Shown piece by piece: positions 33,798 through 42,429 of a stretch of 64,000 bases of DNA. The notes beneath the pieces were generated by a model, which ran no database searches, was not told the DNA's origin, and worked only from the letters and a program-made list of their open reading frames with translations. A program made the translations under genes and the position numbers. How positions within the stretch are numbered: the stretch's first letter is position 1; each line of letters begins with the position of its first letter. Origin of the DNA: Actinomadura livida (GTDB lineage: Bacteria; Actinomycetota; Actinomycetes; Streptosporangiales; Streptosporangiaceae); contig NZ_BMRO01000001.1 of NCBI RefSeq assembly GCF_014648675.1, positions 671,718 through 735,717 of the forward strand, given 5' to 3'.

Positions 33798-35222
33798 ATG
33801 GGCGCGGCGGATCGCGTGCTGGGGCCGTACGCTGCGGAGCGTCTGCGGGGGTCGCCCGCGGCGCAGCGGCTGCGGCGGACGTGGCAGGTCCTGATGGACA
33901 CGAGCCCGCCGGAGCCGCCCGAGGAGGAGCCCGGCGAGGTCGTCGATCCGCGGGCGATCGACCTCGTGCTGCGCGTGGGCGAACTCCTCCTGGCCAGCGG
34001 CGAGACCACCGAGCGTGTGAACGAGGCCATGCTCAGCCTGGCGGTCGCCTACGAGCTGCCCCGCTGCGAGGTCCAGGTCACACTGACCAGCATTCTGGTC
34101 TCGGCCCACCCCGGGAAGGGCGCGCCGCCGATGACCGGGACGCGGGCCATCCGGCGCCGGACCCCCGCCTACTGGCGGCTCACCGCGCTGCACAAGCTCG
34201 TCCAGGACGCGTCCATCGGCATGCTGGAGCTGGACGACGCGCACCGGAGGCTCGCGGAGATCAAACGGGGCCGGGCCCCGTACCCGGCCTGGCTGCTGGT
34301 CGTGTCGCTGGGTCTCGTCAGCGCGTCGGGCAGTGTGCTGGCCGGCGGCGGGCTGCTCGTGGCGACCACCGCGTTCGGCGCCACGCTGGTGGGCGAGCGC
34401 ACCGGCGCCATCCTGGCGCGGCGCGGCATCGCGGAGTTCTTCCAGCTGGCGGTCGCCGCCGCGATCGGCGCGGGAGCCGCGGCGCTGGTGGTGAGCGTGG
34501 GCAGTCCGGGCCAGGCCGCCGCGATCGTCACCGGCGCGATCCTGGCGCTGCTGCCTGGGCGGCCCCTGGTCGCCAGCATCCAGGACGGCATCACGGGCGA
34601 CCTGGTCAGCGCCGGGGCACGGGTGCTGGAGGTCTTCTTCATCATCGCGGCCCTCGTCGCGGGGCTGGGCGCGGTCGTGTACCTGGCGGTGAGCCTCGGT
34701 GCGCCGATCGACGTCAGCCATCTGCCGACCGCGCACGCGCAATTGCGGCCGGTCGCGGTCATCGCGGCCGCCTCGATCTCGCTGACGTTCGCCGTATCCC
34801 TCGCCGCGCCGCGCGAGGTGCTGGTCGCCGCGGCCCTTGGCGGCGCCCTGATCTGGGTGGTGTACGTCCTGGCGCGCGGATGGCAGCTTCCCCCCGTCCT
34901 GGCCGCGGCCCTGGCCGCCACCATCGTCGGGGTGCTCGCCAACTGGCTCGCCCGCAGGCAGGGGCAGCCGGTGATGCCGCTCGTCGTGCCGGCCATCGGC
35001 CCCCTCCTGCCCGGGACGTCGCTGTACCGGGGAATGGTCGAGCTCAACACCGGCTCGCCGGACACGGGCGTGCTCAGCCTCATCGGCGCGGTGTCGGTGG
35101 CCCTCGCGCTGGGCGCCGGCGTCAACCTCGGCGGCGAACTCGTCCGGGCCTTCCAGCATGTCGGGCTGAGCGCGTCCGGGCGCTGGGCACGGCCCGCGGC
35201 CCGCCGCACCCGCGGCTTCTAG
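33798..35222 (+). CDS. Threonine/serine exporter family protein (ThrE-like)
   Basis: 474 aa inner-membrane protein. The N-terminal soluble domain has LVLRVGELLLASGETTERVN and the polar motif typical of ThrE (DUF1212). Roughly ten transmembrane segments follow from residue about 170. PLVVPAIGPLLPGTSLYRGM near the end belongs to the second (ThrE_2) half, so both halves are fused in one chain as in Corynebacterium ThrE. Exports Thr/Ser or small peptides; the specificity is unproven. ATG 33798 has GGGGGA upstream. Divergent from the RecQ gene. Confidence 0.88.
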   Translation: MGAADRVLGPYAAERLRGSPAAQRLRRTWQVLMDTSPPEPPEEEPGEVVDPRAIDLVLRVGELLLASGETTERVNEAMLSLAVAYELPRCEVQVTLTSILVSAHPGKGAPPMTGTRAIRRRTPAYWRLTALHKLVQDASIGMLELDDAHRRLAEIKRGRAPYPAWLLVVSLGLVSASGSVLAGGGLLVATTAFGATLVGERTGAILARRGIAEFFQLAVAAAIGAGAAALVVSVGSPGQAAAIVTGAILALLPGRPLVASIQDGITGDLVSAGARVLEVFFIIAALVAGLGAVVYLAVSLGAPIDVSHLPTAHAQLRPVAVIAAASISLTFAVSLAAPREVLVAAALGGALIWVVYVLARGWQLPPVLAAALAATIVGVLANWLARRQGQPVMPLVVPAIGPLLPGTSLYRGMVELNTGSPDTGVLSLIGAVSVALALGAGVNLGGELVRAFQHVGLSASGRWARPAARRTRGF

Positions 35223-35272
35223 CGGCCGGTTCCGTCGCCGGTTCTGTCGGTGGCGGACGTTACGTTCGCCGC

Positions 35273-35599
35273 ATGTACCGACAGGGAGACATCCTGATTC
35301 TGCCCGTGCCGGAGGACGCGGTCCCGCACGCCGTGCGCGGTCTGCCGCCGGCCCCGCGGGACGGCCGCGGCCGCATGGTCCTCGCGCTCGGCGAGGCGAC
35401 GGGCCACGCGCACGCGCTGGCCGCGCCCGGCTCGCTGCTGCGCTCCCCCGATCCGCTCGCGCCGGACCACCTGCACCTGCCGTCCGGCGGGCGGCTGGTC
35501 CACGAGGAGCACGCGGCGATCTCGCTGCCCAAGGGCTGGTACCGGGTGGTCCGCCAGCGCGAGTACATCCCCGGCGCGGTCCGCGTCGTGGCCGACTGA
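35273..35599 (+). CDS. Small conserved protein with GEATGHAH motif
   Basis: 108 aa, function unknown. Pattern: MYRQGDILILPVPEDAVP, LALGEATGHAHALAAPGS, then HEEHAAISLPKGWYRVVRQR. The regularly spaced His (GHAH, HLHLP, HEEH) suggest a small beta-barrel metal-binding fold, similar to short phage- and chromosome-encoded hypothetical proteins I have seen with the same GE.TGHAH core. It is 11 bp upstream of the DUF6745 gene, so the two form a unit. ATG 35273. Confidence 0.7.
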   Translation: MYRQGDILILPVPEDAVPHAVRGLPPAPRDGRGRMVLALGEATGHAHALAAPGSLLRSPDPLAPDHLHLPSGGRLVHEEHAAISLPKGWYRVVRQREYIPGAVRVVAD

Positions 35600-35610
35600 G
35601 GAGGGTCCGG

Positions 35611-36687
35611 ATGCGCACCGCGGCAGCGCGGGAATCCCATTTCGTGGTCGCCGACTGGCAGTCGGCGGCGTTCGGCACCGGCCCCGCCGACCGCGGCCGG
35701 GCCGAGGCCGGTGTCGCCGCCGCCTACGCGGCCGCCGGCCTGCAACCTCCCGAGCGGTACGTGTGGATGCCCTCTCCCGCGCGCGGCGCCGTCGCGGCGG
35801 CGCTCCTGGCGCGGCGCGGGGACGCCGGGGCCTCGGTCCGGAACGAGGTCCGGACGCGCCCGTGGGAGGCCGAGCGCACCGCGGCCTGCTCCGAACAGGG
35901 GCCGGAGCAGTGGTCGCGGGTGTGGGCCGAGACGGGCGGTCTCCTGTGGGACCAGGTGCAGTCGCTCGTCACGCGGGTGCGCGGCGCCATCGGCGACCTC
36001 GCGGTGGACGAGGCCGAGCGGGCCGAGCCCTCCGCGCGGGCGCAGGCGGCCACGTCGGTGCTGCGGGGCGCCACGCTCGACGCGGTCCTGGGCCAGCACG
36101 ACGCGCCGTGGCTGGCGTTCTTCGAGGCGCTCGGGCGGCTGGACGGCCCGCTCGCCGGTCTCGCGGAGGTGGCGCGTTCCGCCGGCTGGTGGTGGCCGTA
36201 CGAGCGGCTCGTGATCCTCTCGGAGCGGCCCAGTGAGCTGTACCGGGACGAGCCCGGCCGGCTGCACCGCGGCGACGGCCCCGCCCTCGCCTACCCCGAC
36301 GGGTTCGCGTTGCACGCCTGGCGCGGCATGCCGATCCCCCCCGATTTCGTGGACACGCTGACCGGGCTGACGGCCGACCGCATCCTGGCGGAGGAGAACG
36401 CCGAGCTGCGCCGGGTGATGCTGGAGATCTTCGGCTACGACCGCTATCTGGCGGATACCGGTGCGCGCCCCCTGCACCGGGACGAGACCGGCGTCCTCTG
36501 GTCGATCGACCTGCCCGGCGACGAGCCCGTCGTCATGGTCGAGGTGGTCAACTCGACACCCGAACCGGACGGCACGTACCGCACCTATTACCTGCGCGTC
36601 CCGCCGACCACCCGCACAGCGCGCGCAGGCGTCGCCTGGACGTTCGGTATGGACGAGGCCGACTACCACCCCGAGAAACAGACCTGA
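35611..36687 (+). CDS. DUF6745 domain-containing protein
   Basis: 358 aa of unknown function. The C-terminal half has the DUF6745 core WWWPYERLVILSERPSELYR, RLHRGDGPALAYPDGFALHA, WRGMPIPPDFVD, followed by NAELRRVMLEIFGYDRYL. The His/Asp pattern RLH..DGPA is the most conserved stretch. No membrane segment or signal peptide. ATG 35611 has GGAGG upstream, and the gene directly follows the small GEATGHAH protein. DUF6745 proteins are usually found near unknown small proteins, so a shared role is likely but not known. Confidence 0.75.
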   Translation: MRTAAARESHFVVADWQSAAFGTGPADRGRAEAGVAAAYAAAGLQPPERYVWMPSPARGAVAAALLARRGDAGASVRNEVRTRPWEAERTAACSEQGPEQWSRVWAETGGLLWDQVQSLVTRVRGAIGDLAVDEAERAEPSARAQAATSVLRGATLDAVLGQHDAPWLAFFEALGRLDGPLAGLAEVARSAGWWWPYERLVILSERPSELYRDEPGRLHRGDGPALAYPDGFALHAWRGMPIPPDFVDTLTGLTADRILAEENAELRRVMLEIFGYDRYLADTGARPLHRDETGVLWSIDLPGDEPVVMVEVVNSTPEPDGTYRTYYLRVPPTTRTARAGVAWTFGMDEADYHPEKQT

Positions 36688-36726
36688 CCGCAGCGGCGGC
36701 GGCGGGCGACGGCCCGCGGACGGCCG

Positions 36727-36771
36727 GGCGGGCGCCCCTTGACCGCACTTCCTAGTCAAGGGACGCCCGCC
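36727..36771. terminator. Long hairpin between convergent DUF6745 and HATPase genes
   Basis: GGCGGGCGCCCCTTGAC pairs with GTCAAGGGACGCCCGCC: 17 positions with a single mismatch and an 11-nt loop. It lies between the ends of two converging genes, so it would serve both as a bidirectional terminator. Confidence 0.8.
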
Positions 36772-36830
36772 TCGCTCCCCCGCGTCCATGACCGCCGCCG
36801 CACAGTGTCTTCCGTGGCGTGGACGGCCGT

Positions 36831-37235
36831 TCAGGGGGTTACGGTCTGGGCCCAGGTGACCTTCCCTTCGGCCGTGGCCCGCCAGCCCCAGGCACGCGCC
36901 AGGGCGCCGACGAGCATCAGGCCGCGGCCCCCTTCGGCCTGGAGGTCAAGTGCGGGCACGGCCGGGCCGTGGGGGTTGTCGTCCCATACCTCGACCATGG
37001 CGGTCTTGTCGTCCGGCAGGTAGAGGACGAGCGTGACCGTGTTCGCGTGGCGGATCGCGTTGGTGACGAGTTCGCTGGTGATGAGCTCCAGGTCTCCGTG
37101 GACGTCCTGGCGGTCCCAGCCCTCCAGGGCAGCGCGCACGGTGTCGCGGGCAGCGCGGACGGCCGCTTCGACCGGCTCGAGCGCGAGCACGAAGTGGGGG
37201 CGCTGTCGATGGTCCACGAAACCGCCTAAGTTCAC
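36831..37235 (-). CDS. Anti-sigma-factor-like HATPase (RsbW/SpoIIAB-type fold)
   Basis: 134 aa single-domain GHKL ATPase. N-box ELVTNAIRHANTVTLVL; G1 box VEVWDDNPHGP; G2 box EGGRGLMLVGALA. These short HATPase_c_2 proteins are abundant in streptomycete-like genomes, and some act as anti-sigma or partner-switch kinases. No sigma factor or anti-anti-sigma gene is adjacent. Start GTG 37235; GTG 37217 is an alternative with a better Shine-Dalgarno (GGCGG). Confidence 0.85.
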   Translation of the reverse strand: MNLGGFVDHRQRPHFVLALEPVEAAVRAARDTVRAALEGWDRQDVHGDLELITSELVTNAIRHANTVTLVLYLPDDKTAMVEVWDDNPHGPAVPALDLQAEGGRGLMLVGALARAWGWRATAEGKVTWAQTVTP

Positions 37236-37358
37236 CGGCTAGATGCAAGCATGCGCCCTTTGAGACGGTCGCGCACGAGATCTGGACTCACCGCCGTTTC
37301 CGGCCCCGCCGCGGGCACCCACCGAATCCCGCGGGGCCGCCCGCGGGGACCTGCTTCG

Positions 37359-38228
37359 TCACGGACGGTCGAGCAGCGCGGGGATGCGTTCGAGGACGCC
37401 GCCCGCGAACGTGTCGTAGAGGCCCAGTGACACAAGGTGGACATAGCCGATGTGGCAATCGCACTTGCCGAGGGGGCACGGGCGGGGCATGAGCGCGTCC
37501 CTGAACGAGCCGTCGTAGAGGTTGCCCAGGACGGCCGGGACGAAATGGCAGCGGCGCACCGTGCCGGCACCGTCCACGGACACGACGGTCTCGCCGGTGC
37601 GGCAGGCGAGGCCGCGGCTGGGGTGCGGGTTCCGGCTCACCGGGAACAGGGGGTCGATGTCCGTCCAGGAGGCGGCTTCCGCATCGTCGTAGACGTGTCC
37701 TTCGGCGGCGTTGACCCACAGGTACGTCCCGGTGGGGAGGTCGTCGCGCAGGCGCCGGGCCGCGTCGAGGTGGTCGGGCTTCCCGACGATCCCGACGCTG
37801 TACCGCACTCCGCGCTCCGCCAGCTCACGGCACTTGCCCAAGAACCGGTCGTAGGGGACCTCACCGGGGTGGTAGGTCGCCCACAGGGCCAGTCGGTTGA
37901 GGTCGGCATCGGACGTCCATGACACGCGGTGACTCAGGTTGGTCTGGATCGCCACCCGTTCGACGTGGGGCACGTGGCTGAGTTCGGTGAGGGCGCGCCT
38001 GTACCAGGAGCGGACGAGCCCCTCGCCCCACGGTGTGAACAGGACGGAGATGGGGTGGTCTTGGCAGGAGACCCATTCCGTGAAGCGTTCCAAGGCAGCC
38101 CGGTCCGCGCGCAGCTGGTCTGGTGTGTCGCGGCGCTTCGCGAAGGGGCAATAGGGGCAGGCGTAGTCGCAGCTGGCGAGCGGCCCACGGTAGAGGATCG
38201 TCAGGTGGTCCTTCGCTTGGTGGTCCAT
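37359..38228 (-). CDS. STM4011-family radical SAM protein
   Basis: 289 aa radical S-adenosylmethionine enzyme. The [4Fe-4S]-binding CxxxCxxC is Cys20-Cys24-Cys27 in ASCDYACPYCPFAKR. The C-terminal third has further Cys (LACRTGETVV, VRRCHFVPAV, PCPLGKCDCHIGY), consistent with an auxiliary Fe-S cluster of SPASM/Twitch type. Last gene of the five-gene operon; its ATG overlaps the STM4012 stop (ATGA). Function unknown in the literature as far as I recall; the product is likely a modified peptide, protein or small metabolite. Confidence 0.88.
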   Translation of the reverse strand: MDHQAKDHLTILYRGPLASCDYACPYCPFAKRRDTPDQLRADRAALERFTEWVSCQDHPISVLFTPWGEGLVRSWYRRALTELSHVPHVERVAIQTNLSHRVSWTSDADLNRLALWATYHPGEVPYDRFLGKCRELAERGVRYSVGIVGKPDHLDAARRLRDDLPTGTYLWVNAAEGHVYDDAEAASWTDIDPLFPVSRNPHPSRGLACRTGETVVSVDGAGTVRRCHFVPAVLGNLYDGSFRDALMPRPCPLGKCDCHIGYVHLVSLGLYDTFAGGVLERIPALLDRP

Positions 38229-39511
38229 CAGCGCGCCTCGTAGGCGGCCATCAGTTCCTGGACGCGAGACGAGAACAGCGCGGGGCCGACGACGTCGGAG
38301 TGGGCGAGCCCCTCCGGAGTCAGCCGTAGAGCGTTCTCGGTCGTCTCCAGCCAGCCACGGTCGTCGAACGACTTGAGGTCGGCGGGGAAGTCGTCCAATG
38401 GGTTGGTACCGAAGCGCGCGCGGTAGGCGCTCCGGTCAAGGCCGGCTGCCTGCAGTAGGGATTGGACGAGGTGTCGCCGACGCCTTTCATCGTCGTCCAG
38501 TTCGAGGCCCACTCTGGCGGTGGTGAAGTCGTCCTCACGCACATACGCGTCGATGATGGAGCGCACCTGCCCCGCGCCGACCGCGTATTCGAAGGAGTAG
38601 TGCAGGGCGGACGTGTAGGAACGGGCCCCGCACCCCAGGCCGACCATGCCGTCGGTCTGGCAGCAGTACTCGGTGCCGTTGGCCGTGTCGCCGGGCAGGC
38701 GGAACATGCGCATCGACACCTGCTCGTAGCCCTCGGCCAGGAGATGGTCACGGCCGATCCGGTAGAGGGTGAGGCGCTGGTCGTCCCAGTCTTGGGCTCG
38801 GCGCCCCAGCCCGGTGAGCGGACGGACGTAGAGGGGATAGAGGTAGATCTCCTCTGGCTGCCACGTAAGGGCGGCGTTCAGGGAGTGCATCCACGTCGCG
38901 GGGGTCTGGCCGTCGATGCCGTAGATGAGGTCGATGTTGAGAGTCGGGAAGCCCACCGCACGGATACGGTCCAGCGCAGCCTCCACCTCGGCGCGTTTCT
39001 GCGGGCGGACGGCCGCGCGTGCCTCCTCGTCAAGGAAGCTCTGCACGCCGATCGAGATCCGCGTCGTCCCGCGTTCGGCGAGGACCGTCAGCCGGTCGGT
39101 GGTGGCCGTCGCCGGTGATGTCTCCACGCCCAGGGGGATCGATCCGAAGCCCGGGAACCGTCCGGCCACGTCGCAGAGCCGCTCCAGCTCGGACGCGGTG
39201 AAGTAGGTCGGGGTGCCGCCGCCGAACGCCGACGTGGCGAACGAGGCGTCGTCGCCCAGCGCGTCCAGTACGGCCGTGGCCTGCCGGTCGAGCGTCTCCA
39301 GGTAGGCACCGGTCAACTCTTCGGGGGCGCCGGTGCGCGTGAACAGGTTGCAGAAGCCGCACCGCATCTCGCAGAACGGGACATGGAGGTAGAGGAAGAG
39401 CGTGTCGAGCGGCTCGCCCGCCCACACGTCCCGTAGCGGGGGCTGCGGGCTCAGCGGCCGGTAGGCGGTCTTGTGCGGATAGGCGTACACGTAACCCTGG
39501 TAAGGCGTCAC
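38228..39511 (-). CDS. STM4012-family radical SAM protein
   Basis: 427 aa HemN/HemW-like radical SAM enzyme. Cluster ligands Cys47, Cys51, Cys54 are in HVPFCEMRCGFCNLF. The SAM-binding GGG motif is SAFGGGTPTYF, and RISIGVQSFLDEEARAAVRP and NIDLIYGIDGQTPATW follow as in HemN relatives. A coproporphyrinogen or heme role is not implied: the gene is embedded in the STM401x cluster. Start GTG 39511 overlaps the STM4013 stop (GTGA); starts farther upstream would overrun STM4013. Confidence 0.88.
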   Translation of the reverse strand: MTPYQGYVYAYPHKTAYRPLSPQPPLRDVWAGEPLDTLFLYLHVPFCEMRCGFCNLFTRTGAPEELTGAYLETLDRQATAVLDALGDDASFATSAFGGGTPTYFTASELERLCDVAGRFPGFGSIPLGVETSPATATTDRLTVLAERGTTRISIGVQSFLDEEARAAVRPQKRAEVEAALDRIRAVGFPTLNIDLIYGIDGQTPATWMHSLNAALTWQPEEIYLYPLYVRPLTGLGRRAQDWDDQRLTLYRIGRDHLLAEGYEQVSMRMFRLPGDTANGTEYCCQTDGMVGLGCGARSYTSALHYSFEYAVGAGQVRSIIDAYVREDDFTTARVGLELDDDERRRRHLVQSLLQAAGLDRSAYRARFGTNPLDDFPADLKSFDDRGWLETTENALRLTPEGLAHSDVVGPALFSSRVQELMAAYEAR

Positions 39512-40299
39512 GACAGAATGAACTCCCCGTACGGAACGGTCCAGACGACCTCGTGGCCGATGCGGTGCCCGGTGTGGCCGTCCTCTCCGTACGCCGTGCC
39601 GTGGTCGGAGCAGACGATGACGAAGCAGGGGCGGCGCATCAGGGCGAACAACCGGCCGATGTGGGCGTCGACATGGCGCAGGGCGGCGGCATGGCTGGCG
39701 CGTGTGTCCCCCGCCGAGGACGTGGCGCCCTCCAGATAGAACCAGTTGGGCTGGTGCAGGGACGCGACATTCAGCAGCAGGAACTGGCGCCGGCCGCTGG
39801 GCTGCCGGTCCATGATCTCGGCGACGCGGTCGATCTGGTTGGGCAGCGCCTCCGGATCGGTCACGCCGAACTCGCGTTCCCAGTGGCTCTCGGCGAACAG
39901 CGACGGAAGCGCTGATCCGAGCGGTGTCAGCTTGTTGAAGAAGCCGACGCCGCCCACGCAGACCGTGTGGTAGCCGGCGGCGGCGAGCCCGGAGGGCAGG
40001 TCGGCGGCGTCGAACGTCCAGGTGCCGGGAGCGGTCGTCTCGCTGCCGGGGAACGCCCCCGCGAAGAGCCGTGGGTGCGGCCCAGGAGACGCCGGAGTCG
40101 GCATGAACCCGGCCAGCATCGCGGTGTGCGCGGCATAGGTGAAGCTCCCCGGCGTATGGCGGCGCTCCCACTTGCCCCCTGGCAGAAGCCCAGTGAGAGT
40201 GGGCGTCTCACCGGCCGCGGCCAGTTCGGCGGCCACGTCATAACGGAGGGTGTCGAGCGTCACCAGCAGCAGGTCATGGCTGCCGATGACCTCGTTCAT
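39508..40299 (-). CDS. STM4013/SEN3800-family hydrolase (alkaline phosphatase/sulfatase fold)
   Basis: 263 aa cytoplasmic AlkP-superfamily enzyme. N-terminal LLLVTLDTLRYDVA supplies the first metal Asp. A nucleophile region lies around TPGSFTYAAHTAMLAG. The C-terminal CSDHGTAYGEDGHTGHRIGH supplies the Asp-His and His metal ligands. There is no signal peptide, unlike most sulfatases. ATG 40299 overlaps the STM4014 stop (ATGA); a GTG at 40308 is also in frame. Presumed to hydrolyse or transfer a phosphate/phosphonate/sulfate ester in the pathway. Confidence 0.87.
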   Translation of the reverse strand: MNEVIGSHDLLLVTLDTLRYDVAAELAAAGETPTLTGLLPGGKWERRHTPGSFTYAAHTAMLAGFMPTPASPGPHPRLFAGAFPGSETTAPGTWTFDAADLPSGLAAAGYHTVCVGGVGFFNKLTPLGSALPSLFAESHWEREFGVTDPEALPNQIDRVAEIMDRQPSGRRQFLLLNVASLHQPNWFYLEGATSSAGDTRASHAAALRHVDAHIGRLFALMRRPCFVIVCSDHGTAYGEDGHTGHRIGHEVVWTVPYGEFILS

Positions 40300-41375
40300 G
40301 TCGTGCACGCGCCGCTCCCGGCGAGGACCGCCCTGACCTGGGCAGTGTAGGTGTCGACGCCTTCGGCGGAGCCGCCGGGCAGGCCGGTGGCGCCGGGCAG
40401 CAGGTCACCGAACGCGTTCACCTCGCCGACCTCGAACCGCCGCAGGCCGGTGCCGACGAGCAGGTCGACGCCGATCATCGCGCTCCCCGGGAAGCAGGCG
40501 GCTGCCCGCGCGCACACGTCCAGGGCCCGTTCCCAGCCGTCGCTCCCAAGGGCGCGCTGCACCGCCCCCAGGTCTCCCCTGGCGCCGCCCAGATGCAGGT
40601 TCGTCATGGGATGACGGCTCGTCCGGACGACGGCGTGCGTGGGTTCGCCGCCGATGACGACGACGCGCAGGTCGAACGCCCGGCCGCCGACCACGGCCTT
40701 GGGCAGCCACCGCTCCACGTGCAGGCCGTCCGGCGCCAGCGCGTCGATGAGGGCGGCGACCTCCGCCTCCGTCGTGTACGTGCGGACGCGCAGCGAGTTG
40801 CGCAGGCCGTCCGGCGTCCAGGCCGCCGACGTGGCGGCCCGCACCCGGCCTGGCGCGGTCTGCAGCGCGACGACCCCCGACGCGGACGAGCCGTGCGCCG
40901 GCTTGACGAACACGCGCCGTTCCCGCGCCTCCTCCATCCGCGCACGCAGGGCGGCGTAGCCGTCCACCTCCGCAAGCGCGGGCGGGACGGGGACGCCGGC
41001 CGCCCGCAACCGCGCGTGCGAGAGCCGCTTGTCGAACATGACCGCGATCTCCTCGACGTCGCCCACGACACGCGCGCCGGAGGCGGAGGCGGCCTCCGCC
41101 AACCGCCGCAGCGCCGCCGTGAACGTCCGGTGCCACCGGGCGCCGCCGCCCACGCGGGCCGGGTGCCCGGGACCGCGCAGGAGCGCGTCGGCCGCCGGGT
41201 CGGCACCCGGCGAGTCGATCCGGAGCAGCTCCCCCGGCCGCAGGACGACCCCGGCTCCGCGCAGCACGTCCGCCCAGCCGATGAGCCGCGGCTCGGCCAG
41301 CCCCGCCGACCGGCACGCCGCCGCGAAGAGCCCGGCGCGCCGGTCGCCCGGCACGCCGGCCACCGCGAACGTCAC
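40296..41375 (-). CDS. STM4014-family protein (ATP-grasp-like)
   Basis: 359 aa. The middle and C-terminal parts look like an ATP-grasp ligase: RVFVKPAHGSSASGVVAL (ATP-binding Lys and Gly/Ser loop), HVERWLPKAVVGGRAFDLRVV, MIGVDLLVG then FEVGEVNAFGDLLPG supplying Mg ligands Asp, Glu and Asn. This suggests ATP-dependent ligation of a carboxylate to an amine or thiol. GTG 41375 overlaps the STM4015 stop (GTGA). The family name rests on context plus memory; ATP-grasp is my reading. Confidence 0.82.
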   Translation of the reverse strand: MTFAVAGVPGDRRAGLFAAACRSAGLAEPRLIGWADVLRGAGVVLRPGELLRIDSPGADPAADALLRGPGHPARVGGGARWHRTFTAALRRLAEAASASGARVVGDVEEIAVMFDKRLSHARLRAAGVPVPPALAEVDGYAALRARMEEARERRVFVKPAHGSSASGVVALQTAPGRVRAATSAAWTPDGLRNSLRVRTYTTEAEVAALIDALAPDGLHVERWLPKAVVGGRAFDLRVVVIGGEPTHAVVRTSRHPMTNLHLGGARGDLGAVQRALGSDGWERALDVCARAAACFPGSAMIGVDLLVGTGLRRFEVGEVNAFGDLLPGATGLPGGSAEGVDTYTAQVRAVLAGSGACTT

Positions 41376-42304
41376 TCGGTCACCGAGGCGTAGAACCAGT
41401 CGCCGTCCGGCTCCTCCTGCTCGGTCAGGTCGACCTCGACCCCGGGGAGCGCCCCCTTGACGCGCTCCACCATCGCGTCGGACAGGAAATGGTGGTGCAG
41501 GTCGAGTGCGCGCAGGTGGGTGAGCGGCTGGCCGGACAGCAGCGCCTCGGCGCCCCGGTCGGTGAGCGTCCCCATCGCCAGGCTCAGCGTCTCCAGCCGC
41601 GCCACCACCGGCGCGCCCGCGACCGCCGCCGCGATCTCGTCCTGGATCCCGGAGTCCTCCAGGCCGAGGTGGCGCAGCGCGGGCAGGCGGTCCCCGGACA
41701 GGATCGGCGCGAGGTCGGCGGCCGTCGCGTCGCCGCCGTAGTCCTCCACCCCGAGCCACAGGTCGAGGTGCTCCAGGTTCGGCAGCTCGCTGGCCGCCAC
41801 CGCCTGGACCACCGTCGCCGGGAGCCCGCCCGACTCGAACCGCAGCACCTTCAGCGTCTCGCTCTTGATCGGTTCGAGCACCAGTCCCTGCGCGCCGCGG
41901 ATCTCGAACCGCTCCAGGTCGGGGAACGCGGTGAACAGCGGCGAGATGTCGGAGTACTCGATCCAGGAGATCTCCGACTCCTCCCCGGTGATGTCGCCGA
42001 CGAACAGGGCCCGCAGCTTCGGGAAGGACGCGGCGGCCTCCGACAGCAGCGCGGCCGGATCGGCGGCGTCGTCGTCGTAGGAGGCGCCGAAGTAGCCGAT
42101 GATCAGCGCCGTGATCTCGGTCGTGTCGACCGCCTGCCGGAACCGCGCGAAGGTCTCGCCGAACGGCTCGCTGTCGAAGGACGTCCCGACGTACCAGGCG
42201 GCCTCACCCGCGGACGCTGGGAGTTCGTCGTCCGCCGCCGTCTCGTCGCTGAACCTGGCCACCGGCAGTCCGGCGTATTCCTCTAGGTGCTGGTAAACGC
42301 CCAT
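41372..42304 (-). CDS. STM4015-family protein (leucine-rich-repeat-like)
   Basis: 310 aa acidic protein, first gene of the cluster. From about residue 80 it has leucine-rich-repeat units: FPKLRALFVGDIT, FPDLERFEIRG, LPNLEHLDLWLG, LPALRHLGLEDSG, LTHLRALDLHHHFL. The C-terminus is acidic (VEVDLTEQEEPDGDWFYAS). It is not an enzyme by motif, so it could be the scaffold, partner or protein substrate of the downstream radical SAM, ATP-grasp and AlkP-fold enzymes. ATG 42304 is preceded by AAGGGAA. Confidence 0.86.
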   Translation of the reverse strand: MGVYQHLEEYAGLPVARFSDETAADDELPASAGEAAWYVGTSFDSEPFGETFARFRQAVDTTEITALIIGYFGASYDDDAADPAALLSEAAASFPKLRALFVGDITGEESEISWIEYSDISPLFTAFPDLERFEIRGAQGLVLEPIKSETLKVLRFESGGLPATVVQAVAASELPNLEHLDLWLGVEDYGGDATAADLAPILSGDRLPALRHLGLEDSGIQDEIAAAVAGAPVVARLETLSLAMGTLTDRGAEALLSGQPLTHLRALDLHHHFLSDAMVERVKGALPGVEVDLTEQEEPDGDWFYASVTE

Positions 42305-42429
42305 GGGTTCCCTTCGTGAGCCTGTAGGGACAGAGTCCTATCAGGAAAGAACGACAGAACTCGGGCGAACCCCGATCATCGCCGACGGGTGAAACCAGGC
42401 GAGCCGGACCTCTAGAGTGAATCGAACGT

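Noticed and set aside
33698..35599. Long plus-strand frame including the 108-aa GEATGHAH protein
   Set aside because: Only the last 108 codons from ATG 35273 look like a real protein; the rest is a shadow of the ThrE gene.
38228..40171. Longer start for the STM4012-type radical SAM gene
   Set aside because: The upstream part overlaps the STM4013-type gene in another frame and has low-complexity sequence; GTG 39511 gives the family N-terminus.
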